From Prinsepia uniflora (Eukaryota > Streptophyta > Magnoliopsida > Rosales > Rosaceae): a stretch of 64,000 nucleotides of DNA. The stretch spans positions 76,240,916 through 76,304,915 of the forward strand of contig CM064866.1 in the NCBI GenBank assembly GCA_032719365.1, in the 5' to 3' direction. Below, one piece after another: positions 12,711-24,400 of this stretch. A program made the position numbers and the translations under genes. How positions within the stretch are numbered: the stretch's first letter is position 1; the number at the start of each line of letters is the position of its first letter. The notes beneath the pieces were generated by a model that was given only the letters and a program-made list of their open reading frames with translations, ran no database searches and had not been told where the DNA came from.

Positions 12711-13293
12711 GAAGCTAAAGTTTGAGATTGAAGAAATAAAATTCGCAAGTGTTTGTACTTAAAATTGAACTCTGGTTCGGAAGTTAATGCCTTTCATTCT
12801 TGGTTGACTCGACCAAATAGGATTTTAAAATTGCAATTGTATGTAAATATTTAGTTACAGTTTTCAATTCAACCATTAAAATTCGAGTCCATCATCTATG
12901 AATGATTTTTTTATTATTGACCTTACTTGAATGGAGATGATATATAAGACATGTCAATAAATTATGCCATGTCAAATGAGATCATCTCGGAGCCTGGATC
13001 AGATTTGACCAAAGTCAAGCCCGAATTACATGCTTTTCTCTATATCTCCTCAACCCCTGAGTTTTTATCTTCTCTTTTTTCCCTCTAAATTTAAGCATTC
13101 TAATTTTTTGGGTTCCCCACTAGTATTTTTAGACAAAAACAGTTAATCAGTAGTTATTTTCACTTTCTGGATAAAATCAGTGTCTTTTATAATTAGCATT
13201 CAATGAATGCCGGAATAGAACAGCACGTGTATGGAGTTTTGAAGGAACCTCTCAGGCCATTTTCATCGTCTGAGAATCTATATGTATATTATC

Positions 13294-13299
13294 AATAAA
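13294..13299 (+). terminator. candidate polyadenylation signal
   Basis: AATAAA in TATCAATAAAAATGTTGCC lies 583 bases after the ENT copy A stop and is conserved in copy B at 48905. It lies between ENT and the RNase H-like gene, so it could end either a long ENT 3' UTR or an unannotated transcript. Confidence 0.3.
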
Positions 13300-13449
13300 A
13301 ATGTTGCCTTCTTGTTGTAACTTAAGAAAGTACCCTGCCTTCTCTTCACTCCAACTCCATTTTCACATAATTACGTGAAGTATTAGTTTGCATTAGTTTC
13401 TTACGTTCTAAATTCTATCATTGATCCAAAAAATTAAGTAACAAAAGAA

Positions 13450-13875
13450 ATGTTGGCTGTGAATAAGATCTTACAGCATCGGGCTTGTTTAGTTCGGTGT
13501 CTACACAAGGACTCAATAATCCCAGTGACATGGGCAAAACCTGAAATTGGATGGACAAAACTAAACTTTGATGGCTCTTTCAAGGCAGGGAAATCTAGCA
13601 TTGGAGGGATATTTAGAAACCACAAGGCAGATTTTTTACTCGGTTATGCAGAATCCATAGGCAGAGCCAACAGCACAATTGCAGAACTTGCTGCGCTCCA
13701 AAGAGGCCTCGAGTTGGTTTTGGAAAATGGGTGGACTAACGTGTGGCTCGAAGGTGATGCAAAGAGTTTGATACAATTCATCGCGCAGCGGAGGCAGATT
13801 CAATGCGCAAAATCACAGAGGCATATCAGTCGCATAAACTTGATCATTCCGGAGATTAGCAAGGCTGTACCTTGA
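13450..13875 (+). pseudogene. RNase H-like (RVT_3) protein, copy A, C-terminally truncated
   Basis: The ORF has 141 residues. It matches copy B from the first Met through the RNase H core: KLNFDGSFKAGK (first Asp), STIAELAALQRGLELV (Glu) and VWLEGDAKSLIQ (second Asp). It stops after ...IPEISKAVP. Relative to copy B, about 355 bases (49472-49826 there) are missing after GAGATTA. The deletion removes the YREGNRAADKFAK motif, which carries the last catalytic Asp, and the natural C-terminus. Downstream sequence resumes at GCTGTACCTTGAGCTTGTAA. Plant stand-alone RVT_3 proteins resemble the RNase H tail of non-LTR retroelements, and their cellular role is mostly unknown. Copy A is probably non-functional unless the short form is expressed. 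Confidence 0.75.
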
Positions 13876-14298
13876 GCTTGTAAATGGGTTGTTGACTTGT
13901 TGCTGCATTGTTGATGCTTTTCAATGTTTTCCGAGCGTCTTTATAATTGTCTCTGAAAATTTTATACTACTATTTGGTTTCAACTGTCAAAATATTCTTT
14001 TCCTGTGGGTATGTGTCTGCCAACATATCCTTATTAGTTTTGACCTGATTCCGTTGCATCAAGATTTTAGTTATTTAATAAATTAAAAAATTAAAAAATA
14101 AATCTTAAATTACAGAAGCAGAGATAAAACTGAGAGCGTGTTTGTATTTTATAAATACGTTCTTAATAATCAAAATACAAAGTTTTTGTACCTGCCACCA
14201 AGAACAAATGCATATCAAGATCGATTGCAATTGGGACTGTAGCCAAGAGATCTCTCCCGGAGGGCGCGACCTATATGGTGAGCCAAACTAGTGAGGCC

Positions 14299-14820
14299 CA
14301 ATTCCCATGGGGCAATACAATAGATAGCTTTATTGGGATTGGACACGTGCGCTAGCTTCCAACATTCATTTATGGACACACGGCAAGTTGCCTCCATTCA
14401 ACAATTTCAAAACGAAATTGGTGCTTCCTTTGTCTTGTTTTCTCCCTCGTTGGGATAATATTTAATATTTTATCTTCAAAAATATTGGTGCCTCTAAAGA
14501 AATGTTGAAATCAGGAAGCGGATAAAGTACAACCCGATGTGTATGTACAACTGTAGCCCATCTTTGATGCATTTAACCTAAGAAGCAAGAACGCATGAAC
14601 CAGTCACACGCCACACGTCGCATACACCGCACACATTGCGCACATCAAAACTAGCACATGGACGCCGTCGATGAGCTTTGTCTCCTTCATCTGGTGGAGG
14701 AGACTCAAACGAAGGCGGCAATCCAATTCTACCAAGTAGTTTTTGGCACTAAGGTGATGGAAATAGGTAACAATGCCTTGGGAGGGTGCAACCATTTTGG
14801 TGAGCCCAATTAGTGAGGCT
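14299..14820 (+). pseudogene. array unit 1 (VOC-like fragment)
   Basis: The unit start lies just inside the array edge at about 14263. The sequence before it (14120-14262) is unrelated. The LVEETQTKAAIQFYQ segment begins at ATG 14658. A stop lies soon after VMEIGNNALGGC. There is no insertion in this unit. Confidence 0.6.
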
Positions 14821-14850
14821 CAATTCCCATGCGTGTTTGGGCAATACATT

Positions 14851-16702
14851 TGATAGGTCTTCAATTAAACATTATTTTATACCATTTATATTTGACTTTT
14901 ATTATTAAATTAATAAATAATTGGAGAAAATAATATATTTTGTGGGATTTTTGCAGAAATAAATAAAGCATGAAATTCATAGCATTTCGGCGAAAGAATC
15001 ATCCCAATCGGAGTTTTAACGAAAAATATATGACTAAAAGAAGGGAGGCCGCCAAAATTTGCTTAGAATTTTAGTGGGAAGCTGCTGAAATTTAGAAGCC
15101 CAAACCAAAAAATCAGTATCTTTCCCCAAAATCAGCATCTTTTCCCCAAAATCCACCCAATCTCATCATTTCCGGCACTTCTTCATTTATTATTTTATTG
15201 TTATTTTTATATTTTAATTTTGTACTTTTATTTAAACAATTGTGGTACTCCCTCTATAAATAGGGAGGTCATTTCTTGTATTTGAGGTGTCCCCATAGTC
15301 CCCATTAGTCCCCATTTTTCCCATTTTGTTTCTCCTTTTAGTTTAGGTTCTTATATTTTCTCTCTAGTTCTCCTTCTCTTTTAGTTCATCTTTTTTATTT
15401 TGTTCTTTATTTTTGGGGATCATTTTAACTTCTTGTAGATTTTCTTCTTTAATTAGTTTTCTTTTAATTTTTGTTCTTAATTTATGTTATTTCATAGTTT
15501 CATTTCTTCTTTACTTTATTCTTGTGATCTTTCTTTGAGATCTCTTAAACACATTTTTATGTTTTCCTTAAGAAATACCTAGGCCAAGTATTTCCGAAAT
15601 AATTCTAAAATTTAAGTCCGCATTCTTATGTTTTATCCCCCATCTTCATAAGGTTCTAGCCACTGTTCGGTGTTCCTTATGGATATCATTCCATTGTTTC
15701 CATCCATTTTCGGAATCACAAACTGTTCTTGGATTTCGAAAGTGTAACTTTATTCCCTTTACTTAAATTCTTGTTATTGTTTTGGTTTTACTTATAATTC
15801 AATATATGTGTTGGTATTTTCTTTCTAATATTTGTAAGTAAGAATGCAATCTCCATGTGTTTTACTTTTTGAATTTATTTTACTTCATGTGTTTTAGTGC
15901 TTAAACTTCAATTCGAAGCTAAATGTTGATCCGCTGTTCGGGGCATTTAGACTAGAATTGAAGAGATTAAATGTTGATCGATGTCTTTAATTATAAACTT
16001 AAGGTGAATCATGTTGTAAATGTTTGAAGCATATTGATGTTTGACACACATTAATGGTTGATGCATTTATAATATTGAAAGATATATGTAAGTATTTGAG
16101 ATGATGAAGGTAGGATTTCGTGATTGGTTTATTATGAGTAAAATGTTAGAGTGTTGGCAAAATTTGTACTTGAATAAGTCTATTTTTAGGAGTAGTTTAA
16201 TTAATGTGATTGTTAACTCGAAATTACTTACGTAAAAGTGTGGGTTTTGTCTATGAAACTACTTTATGGTTTGTAAGTTCTAATTAGCATTAGCATTTGT
16301 ATTTTAATTCTTAGTAAGTGTTTTCTTTAGTTTAGATTACAAATCTTTTCAAAACCCCCTTTTATTTCATTATTTTTTTTATTTTTTTATACTTTTATTT
16401 TATTCTTTATTCTTTAATTCTTTATTCTTTATTCTTTTATCCCTTTATTCTTTAATTCTTTAATTCTTTAATTATTTAATTATTTGATTATTTAATTCTT
16501 TGATTATGTTATTCTCTAATTCATTAATTTATTCATTATTCTTTTATTCATTTTTCTTCTCACTAACATATTATTAATGTTCCCTAATTTCCCCGGTTAA
16601 GAACGATCCCTATTTACCAATACTATATCTACACAAAAAGGGTTTAAATTGCATAACACTCAAATTACGTGTTTAATTTAATGCGTAGTTTGAGCGTTGT
16701 CA
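14851..16702 (+). mobile_element. solo LTR, 1852 bp, target repeat ACATT
   Basis: It starts TGATAGG and ends GTTGTCA. ACATT flanks both sides (14846-14850 and 16703-16707), and excising it restores the array unit. A TATA motif (TATAAATAG at 15255) and a long T/A/C-simple stretch (about 16370-16560, TTCTTTAAT-like) lie inside. No internal region or second LTR is present. Its sequence is unlike the other LTRs in the window. Confidence 0.85.
15255..15263 (+). promoter_or_regulatory. candidate LTR promoter TATA box
   Basis: TATAAATAG in the context CTCTATAAATAGGGAGG lies inside the solo LTR and is followed by a pyrimidine-rich stretch, as in LTR promoters. Confidence 0.5.
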
Positions 16703-17022
16703 ACATTAGATAGATTCATTGGAATTGGACACGTGCGTTAGCCTCCAACAATCATTTATGGACTCACGGCATCCAGCCAACAATTTTCAAAATGAAATTG
16801 GTGCTTCCTTCGTCTTGTTCTCTCCATCTCTTGGGGTAATACTTAATATTTAATCTTCAAAAATATTGGTGCCTCTAAAAGAACGTCGAGATCAGGAAAT
16901 GGATAAAGTACAACCCGATGTGTATGTACAACTGTACAAGCCCATCTTCGACACATTTAACCTAAGAAGCAAGAACACAAGAACGAGTCACACGCCACAC
17001 GTCTCATACAATGCACAAGTAC

Positions 17023-19126
17023 TGATACGACCCATCCCCAATCCTCCTGGATTAAGGGATAAGCCATACTCCCGTTTAACCCACGTGCAACACGAAGGCT
17101 AAACACCCGTTTAACCCCCATGTAACACACAGACCAGACAAGGGATACCCAGGCGAACCGTCCATAACTAACTTTCGACTTCCCAAAGTGCGCAGAAACC
17201 ACTGTGGATCGTGTGAGTGATGTCTCAGTCTCACCAACAACAGCCCGCACCGCATCAACCTAGAGGGTATCAAAAACAGAAAAGACTGTGAGTGGACAAA
17301 ATAAATAATAAGTTCAGAAAATATTTTATAAGAAAAGATATTTATACCCTCCACGTAAAACCAATGCATGCATTCGAAAACCATTTATTTCCAAAATAAG
17401 GACCACTTGGTCAGATTGGTTGAGATTGGACTTGTGCGACTACGAGTAGACGAATGCCTCGAGTTGCGGGGATAAACGAACCTGATATCATATGAGTTGA
17501 GGGATTCCCCCTAGCGATGGTCACTGGTTGACGATTGTGTAGATACTAAGTTAATGGATGATCCTAGCCGAGTTAGTCGGTTTCAACGACCCTAGTGATG
17601 ATGATGATTTGCGGAACCCTGTTATGATGGCTGGGTTAGTAAATGTGAGTACCTTGGTAAGAAACCCTAGTATGAGTGCTTAGTTTGGAAAACCGTGAGT
17701 TGGAGTTGTGGTTAGTTAGTTGTTGTGGCTTGGGTCGACTCTCGGCTGGATGTGAGATAGTATTATTTGGTGCAGCCGAGATTATAGATGGCTTGGTGGA
17801 TGACTCTAGTCGAGTCTAGTGAGATTGTGGAGCTTGGTTGGCTTGACCCGATTGGTCGAGTCGTTGAGATTGTTGTGCAGTGGATCTAGTGGTCTGTTGA
17901 CCCTAGGTTGTCGTTGCCGAGACCATGGAGCGTTGAGTTGCCCAGAGTTATGGAATGTGAGGGAGGTAAGGTTTCCTCGACCCGGGTGTAGATGAGTTGT
18001 GACTTGGTATGAGCGGAGATTCGGGATTAGTGTGATGTGAGCACGAGATAGGAGATGATGTGCCACGAGCTGAGATGCTTGTGCATGGTAAGGATGGACA
18101 TATCTTGAATTGAGGTTGTGACCCGTCTTGAGGTGCTGGTGTGTGGAATGGACCACTAAGCGAGCCGAAAGATTCGATGACCATTGACATGTCATGTTTC
18201 GGTACGATGGTCAGGATAGTGTTGGTTTGATCAGAGTAGCGCAGTGGAAGCTCGATAGACCTATGCTTCGTTATGGATCGAGCTAGGTTGGTATGGTCGG
18301 GATGACCATGAGTGAAATTGGTTTTCATGGACACCTCGGAATGTGACCAATGAGTCATTATATGCTGGATGTGTCGGATGTATTGGAATGTGTCGGCATA
18401 TGTCGAGGATAGTAATTAGTGATGTCGAAGCTAGTACTTGATGATTCTGAGGATAGTGCTTGATGATTCCCCGAGACTTGTGATTGACAACCCCGAGGGT
18501 AGTGATTGAGGAGTCCGAGGTTAGTGATTGATGATTGAGGATCCCGAGTTCACGTTTTCCTTCACACATCTTGGGTCAGAGAGGTCATTTGAAGGGAATT
18601 GTACAGGTTGGGTTTCACGGGCACTCGCCATGCTCTGTTTCTGTTAACCAAACCCGTGCACTCATTTTTCATCTTTTAAGAACGTGTGAGACAAGTGTGA
18701 GACAGTGGGGGAGGCTTCCACTGCCTTAAGGGACAAGTGTCCCAAATCTGGTGCGCACAAATCCCAAGGCAATAGGTGTCACAATCCCATTGGCACAGAT
18801 CCCAATGCACTGGCAAAAGACCAGAATGCCCTTTAAACCAAATTACTAAAATTCCCCTCAACTTCTGAACATCATAACTTCTTCTTCGAATGTCGGAATC
18901 AGACGTGCTGCTTGTCTATGGACTCGTGATGTCCCGAACTATGTCACCGTCATCAATCAAAGTTCGTTTGACTACTCGAATCAAAAGTCAACATTTTTCC
19001 CAATTCCAGGGGCAAGACATTTATTTTGCACCGTCCGTCCGCAATTACTCAACTAATCACTAATTAATCTCACTAATACTTCATTAATCACTAATATAAT
19101 TTCGAAATCTGGAATGGGTCGTTACA
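17023..19126 (-). mobile_element. solo LTR, 2104 bp, minus orientation, target repeat AGTAC
   Basis: The plus strand reads TGATACGACCC ... GGGTCGTTACA, the reverse of the TGTAACGACCC type. AGTAC flanks both sides (17018-17022 and 19127-19131). It shares the core GTGATGTCCCGAACTATGTC (18928) with the other families in reverse and carries a 30-bp-class minisatellite at about 18420-18545. One arm of the GTGAGTGGAC pair is at 17288. I did not find its partner. Confidence 0.85.
18420..18545. repeat. minisatellite inside solo LTR
   Basis: Variants of GATGATTCCGAGGATAGTG recur four to five times with a period near 28-30 bases. Confidence 0.6.
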
Positions 19127-19169
19127 AGTACGCACACACCACACACACTGTGCACATCGAAGCCAGCAC

Positions 19170-19397
19170 ATGGACGCCATCGATGAGCTTTGTCTCCTCC
19201 AATTGGTGGAGGAGACGCAAACGAAGGCTGCAATCCACTTCTACCAAGAAGTTTTTGGCGCTAAGGTGATGGAAAGAGCTCTAGCCAACAATTTTCAAAA
19301 CGAAATTGATGGTTCCTTTGTCTTGTTCTCTCCTTCTCTTGGGGTAATATTTAATATTTTATCTTCAAAAATATTGGTGCCTCTAAAGGAATGTTGA
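19170..19397 (+). pseudogene. VOC-like fragment joined across a unit boundary (75 codons)
   Basis: Here the LVEETQTKAAIHFYQEVFGA segment runs directly into ERALANNFQNEIDGSFVLF and on to SPSLG, because the roughly 150 bases that normally separate them in other units are missing. In those units the separating piece begins GGAG/GTCACAG and ends CTCCAG/CC (for example 20790-20949, 160 bases), which could be read as a GT-AG intron whose removal keeps the frame. The copy at 19170 therefore shows what the joined protein would look like. It lacks the second half of a VOC domain. Confidence 0.45.
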
Positions 19398-20290
19398 GAT
19401 CAGGAAGTGAATGAAGCACAACCCGATGTGTATGTACAACTGTACAAGCCCATCTTTGACACATTTAACCTAAGAAATAAGAACACAAGAACCAGTCACG
19501 CCACACGTCGCATACAACACACAAGTCCACACACACCGCACAAGTCCGCACACACCGCACATTGAAACCAGCATATGGACGTCGTCGATGAGCTTTGTCT
19601 CCTCCATCTGGTGGAGGAGACTCAAATGGAGGCTGCAATCCACTTCTACCAAGACGTTTTTGGCGCTAATGTGATGGACGGAGTAAAGGTAGCAATTTTT
19701 GACACAACTCGAAACTCGCACAAGATTTATTCAGGTCAACCAGCACGATCAAAATTTTGGATCATTTTCGGGTCAACCCGTTATGACCCATTTAATAAAC
19801 GGGTGGGTTTCGGGTTAACCTGTTAACCTGTATAATGACCTGTTAACCCGTTTAATAAATGGGTAGATTTTAGGTTAACATGTTAATAGGTTAACTCATA
19901 TATTAATCCATTTAATAAATGTGTCATTACTAACCTATATATCTACTCATTTACCTACCTAAATATCTATTAAATTTTATAATTTAAATAGGTTAAACAT
20001 ATTAAACAGGTTAAAGGGTCAAACGGGTCATAGGTTAATTGAGTTTTGAGTACGACCTGTTTATTAAATGGGTTACACGGGTTACTCGGGTCATTAACAG
20101 GTAAGGTTCGAGTTGGACATTCTTGACACGATTACTAAATGGATCGGGTTCAGGTTGGGCATAAATGGGTAAAATAGAGTTCATGACACAACACAAATTC
20201 TACACGACATGACCCATTGCCACTCCTTGGAAGGAAGTAACAGTGCCTTGGGAGGGTGCATCCATTTTGGTTAGACCAATTAGTGAGGCC
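19273..20290 (+). pseudogene. array unit 3, with internal MITE
   Basis: The unit begins at the deletion junction. Its MDVVDELCLLHLVEETQMEA segment starts at ATG 19575. It is interrupted by the MITE at about 19686-20228 inside the VMEGG region. Confidence 0.6.
19686..20228. mobile_element. hAT-like MITE
   Basis: The ends are imperfect inverted repeats: AAGGTAGCAATTTTTGACAC on the left and, on the other strand of the right end, AAGGAGTGGCAATGGGTCAT. The interior is rich in GGTTAACC/GGGTTA motifs. Flanking TGGACGGAGTA and TGGAAGGAAGTA look like a slightly decayed target duplication. No transposase is present. The GGCAAT ends resemble those of plant hAT MITEs. Confidence 0.55.
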
Positions 20291-20842
20291 CAATTCCCAT
20301 GCGAGTTTGGGTGATACAATAGATATATTCATTGGGATTGGACATGTGCACTAGCCTCCAACAATCATTTAAGGACTCACGGCAAGCTGCCTCCAGCAAA
20401 CAATTTTCAAAATGAAATTGATGCTTTTTTCGTCTTGTTCTCTCACTCTCTTGTGGTAATATTTAATATTTTATCTTCAAAAATATTGGTGCCTCTAAAG
20501 GAACGTTGAGATCAAGAAGCGAATGAAGTACAACCCGATGTGTATGTACAACTGTACAAGCCCATCTTCAACACTCTTAACCTAAAAAGTAAGAACACAA
20601 GAACAAGTCACACGCCACACGTCGTATACAACGCACAAATTCACACACACCGCATACATTGCTCACATCATAACCAGCACATGGACGTCGCCGATGAGTT
20701 TTGTCTCCTCCATCTAGTGGAGGAGACTCAAAAGGAATATATAATCCACGTCTATCAAGAAGTTTATGTTGCTATGGTGATGGAAGGAGGTCACAGTGCC
20801 TTAGGAAGGTGTGGGCATTTTCGTGAGCCCAATTAGTGAGGT
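20291..20842 (+). pseudogene. array unit 4 (VOC-like fragment, 98-codon open frame)
   Basis: An open frame at 20540-20836 runs from the YVQLYKPIFNTLNLKSKN block through the CACA tract into MDVADEFCLLHLVEETQKE and HVYQEVYVAMVME. The key block has drifted (FGAK became YVAM). Uninterrupted otherwise. Confidence 0.6.
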
Positions 20843-21401
20843 CAAATTCCCATGCGAGTTTGGACAATACAATAAATAGATTCATTGGGATTGGACACAT
20901 GCGCTAGCCTCCAAAAATTATTTATGGACTCAAGGCAAGCTGCCTCCAGCCAACAATTTTCTAAATGAAATTGGTGCTTCCTTCGTCTTGTTCTCTCCCT
21001 CTCTTAGGGTAATATTTAATGTTTTATCTTCAAAAATATCGGTGCCTCTAAAGGAATGTTGAGATCAAGAAGCGGATGAAGTGCAACCCGATGTGTATGT
21101 ACAACTGTACAAGCCCATCTTCGACACATTTAACTTAAGAAGTAAGAACATAAGAACCAGTCACACACCACACGTCGCATACAACACACAAGTCTGCACA
21201 CACAGCACACACTCCGCACATCGAAACCAGCACATGGACGTCGTCGATGAGCTTTGTCTCCTCCATCTAGTGGATGAGACTCAAACAAAGGCTGTAATCC
21301 ATTTATATCAAGAATTTTTTGTCGCTATGGTGATGGAAGGATGTCATAGTGCCTTGGGAGGGTGCGACCATTTTTGTGAGCCTAATTAGCGAGGCTCAAT
21401 T
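20843..21401 (+). pseudogene. array unit 5 (VOC-like fragment, 102-codon open frame)
   Basis: An open frame at 21081-21389 holds QPDVYVQLYKPIFDTFNLRS, then MDVVDELCLLHLVDETQTKA. The unit ends in CAATT, the target site of the large LTR element that follows. Confidence 0.6.
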
Positions 21402-24400
21402 TGTAATGACCCATCCCGAGTATCGGGATTGAATATTAATTAATTATGATTTAGAATGACTAATCGGGGATTGGTTGAGTGAACTCGGACGAATTGTGCA
21501 AAATGACCGTTTTGCCCCTAGCGTGGGTAAAATGTTGATTTTTAGTTCGGGCGGTCAAACTACTTTGACCGATAACTGTGATGTAGTTCGGGACGTCACG
21601 AGTTCATAGACAGGTGGCACGTTCGATTCCGACATTCGAGGTGAAAGTTATGACGTTCGGAAGTTGAGGGGTATTTCGGTAATTTGGCATATTATGGGTC
21701 AAATGTTGACTTTTTGACCGGGAGGTCCGATGGACGAGGGCCAATGACTGTTACGTAGGTCTCGTCAATGCGAATCCAACGACAGGCGGCATGCCGAAAT
21801 CGGAGATTCGACGACGAAGTTATGGTCACGGGAACGGACTCGATTAACCGAACGAACCGGGATTAAAATAATATTTTAATATGAACAGTACCTGGTGACT
21901 GAACACACTTGGATGAGTGACAAGTGTCACTCATCCCCTAAATTCAGGCATAAAACAAGGATCCATGTTTTTGGGGAGACCTAATTATGATGTTTTATTA
22001 ATTAATTATGTTTAATTATTTTATATTCCTCCATTAATCTCTTCAGCCTTCTTCAACCCGTGTGCAACCAAACTTCAATTTTCTTCCACCCTTAATCTCC
22101 TCTCTATCAACTGAACTTGAGAGTGCAAATTGGAGAGAATTCAGAGACGGAATTAGTGAGGGAAACACGAGGGATTGAGGGAAACTGAGGAACTGGAATT
22201 CGGGTTTTAGAAAATTTGGGGGGAAATTCGAATTGGATGAATTGAGCCGTGACGATCAAAATGGGGTTCAATTTGAGTCTTCTGGGATTTCCACGATCAG
22301 TTTCATCGAAGGAACGAAGGTAATTGAGGTCCATTTGAGGTAGAACAGAAGCACTGTTGTTGCAGAAAATTCGAGCTTGAGTCGTGGAGTGTGAGCCATG
22401 AATTGATGCAATTGAGTTGGGGAAAGTGTTTAACGGAGTCCATTGAAGCTTCTTGATGAATCAATTTAAGAAAATCGTGTGACATTGAAGGATTTCTGAT
22501 GATGAACAGTGTTCGGGATGTTATTCGAATGTTCATCTTTGATCGTGAGGATTGAGGTAAGGTCGATTGTAATTAAGTTCACACATCCTTAATTCAAACT
22601 AATTCGATGCTAATGGACGTTTGAATTGATGAAAACGATGTAGAATTGACAGACATTGAACCGGGTCATCTCGCGGGTAAAAGGGACCCAGTTATCAGAC
22701 AAACGGGTGAGGACGATGGTTACTGTAGCTGGCGCGTGGGTTTCACGCGCAGCCACACACGGCGGCGCGTGAGGGCGCGTACTATCTAGTTTCAAGGTGA
22801 GGTCAACATGACTTTCGATCCTCTCATTGTAACGAACATTTTGACGCTGGTTTTGAGGAAATCGGATATTGTTTTGATAATGTTCTGCGTATCCGAAGTT
22901 TTATTTTACGTTAAAAATACGTATTTAAATTCCGGAAAAATTATATGAAGTATTTTGAGATGTTAGTAACCCTCTATAATGATTTTGGACATGAGTTGTG
23001 ATTTCCTGAATTTACGGAAAAACGTGCAGCTCGGAAACGGACCGTTTTGGACGGTGTGTGTGAGTGGACTTTGTTTTCTAACTGTGATGCATGTTTTATA
23101 TGATTTAAATGCTTTATTATATGATTTTATATGCTTTGGCATGATTGACGTTTCAATCCGGTAATTTCTCGGTTTTATGATTATTATATTATTATTTTTG
23201 GGCGATTTTCGAGAAATTGCGAAATTTGGTGAAAATAATGTTTGGATTTGGTTTATGAGTCCGGGATTGAAATTGATTGAAAATAATATTTGGACTCGGA
23301 TTATTGAGTCATGGATTGAAAAATGATGTGGTGACTCGGGAACGAGTCAATGGTCAATTTCGTGGATTTACGTGAAAATGGCAACGGAGGTTGCAACGCA
23401 TGGATTTGCGTGATAATGTTATTTTGGGCGTGAGAACCCAAGTGAATAGTGATTTTGACTCGGATTTGGAGTCACCTGTGAATTTGTGAAATTAATGATT
23501 TATTGTGATTTTATGATTATTTTAATCAGTTTTCGGGCACGTTTTACGAGGAAAGTGCAAATGATGTTTTGGGCTAGGCTCGGAGTCTAAATGATTTCTA
23601 AAATGATGTTTTGACTTAGTTGGTAAGTCAATGATGATTTCTGGATTATTTTATTGTTTTAAAATGTGATTTTAAAGAAGTACGTGTAAATGGTATTTTG
23701 GGCTTGAGACCCAGTCGGGAATGATCTTGACTTTGTATGAAGACAAGATTTGATTGAAATGTTTTGGGATGTAATTCCCGAGATGGTTTTCATTGTGATT
23801 GTGATATTGCCAGACGGTCGGAGCCTGGGGGGGGGATTACCCAGACGACCGGAGCTTGGGGGATGAGATTGTAGGATCATGAGTTGATCCTATGGTAGTC
23901 AGCTTCTCGGATGAGAATGAGCCTGGAGGTACCACTCGGAGGTGTCTGAACCTGGGGATGTGTTCGCCCAGAGGTGACTGAGCCCGAGGGGGTTGAGCCT
24001 AGAGGTGTATGTTCCCGAGAGAGTGGCTGGATATTGGCCTACGAGTAGTGCAGCACTTGTGAGTAGTGCAGTTGATGGTTTGATTGTGCACTTGTGAGTA
24101 GTGCAGATGTGATTGTGATAGTTTCTGCACTTGTGAGTAGTGCGGATTGATTGGATTGATATATTTATTGTGCACTTGTGATTAGTGCTAATTGATGTTA
24201 TTTGTGATGACGTACTGGTATTGAGTACGGGTTCTTGGTCTTTGTGGCCAGGTGATTGTGTTTTCACATGTTTTTGCCTGAGAGCTGGGATTTGATGTTT
24301 TATAACATGAACTGATTTGGTGAACATGAGTTTTATGGACCATGGGAAAATATGTTTTGATTTTATCGGTCCACTGTTCATACTTGAATGATTTCATACT

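Larger units (their letters stand above)
4515..14110 (+). repeat. segmental duplication, copy A (ENT plus RNase H-like genes)
   Basis: This segment is colinear with about 39425-50060. Anchors are: 4520-4770 with 39430-39715 (AGGAAGGACCACAT, then AGCTTTTTAGAATCT); 9590-9680 with 40430-40525 (GGAAGCAAATCCCA); 9800-10490 with 45690-46097; the ENT gene; the intergenic 12711-13449; the RNase H-like gene; and a common end near AGATTTTAGTTATTTAATAAA (14062 and 50009). The copies differ by transposon insertions (copy B has about 5 kb more between the 9680 and 9800 anchors) and by a deletion in the copy A RNase H-like gene. Confidence 0.85.
14821..19272 (+). pseudogene. array unit 2, split by two solo LTRs
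   Basis: The unit consists of 14821-14850, 16703-17022 and 19127-19272. Removing the two LTRs and one copy of each target repeat restores a normal unit. Its MDAIDELCLLQLVEE segment starts at ATG 19170. Confidence 0.6.

Noticed and set aside
20540..21389. The two ~100-codon array frames as functional small genes
   Set aside because: They begin mid-block, differ in key VOC residues and end without the second half of the domain. I kept them as pseudogene fragments.
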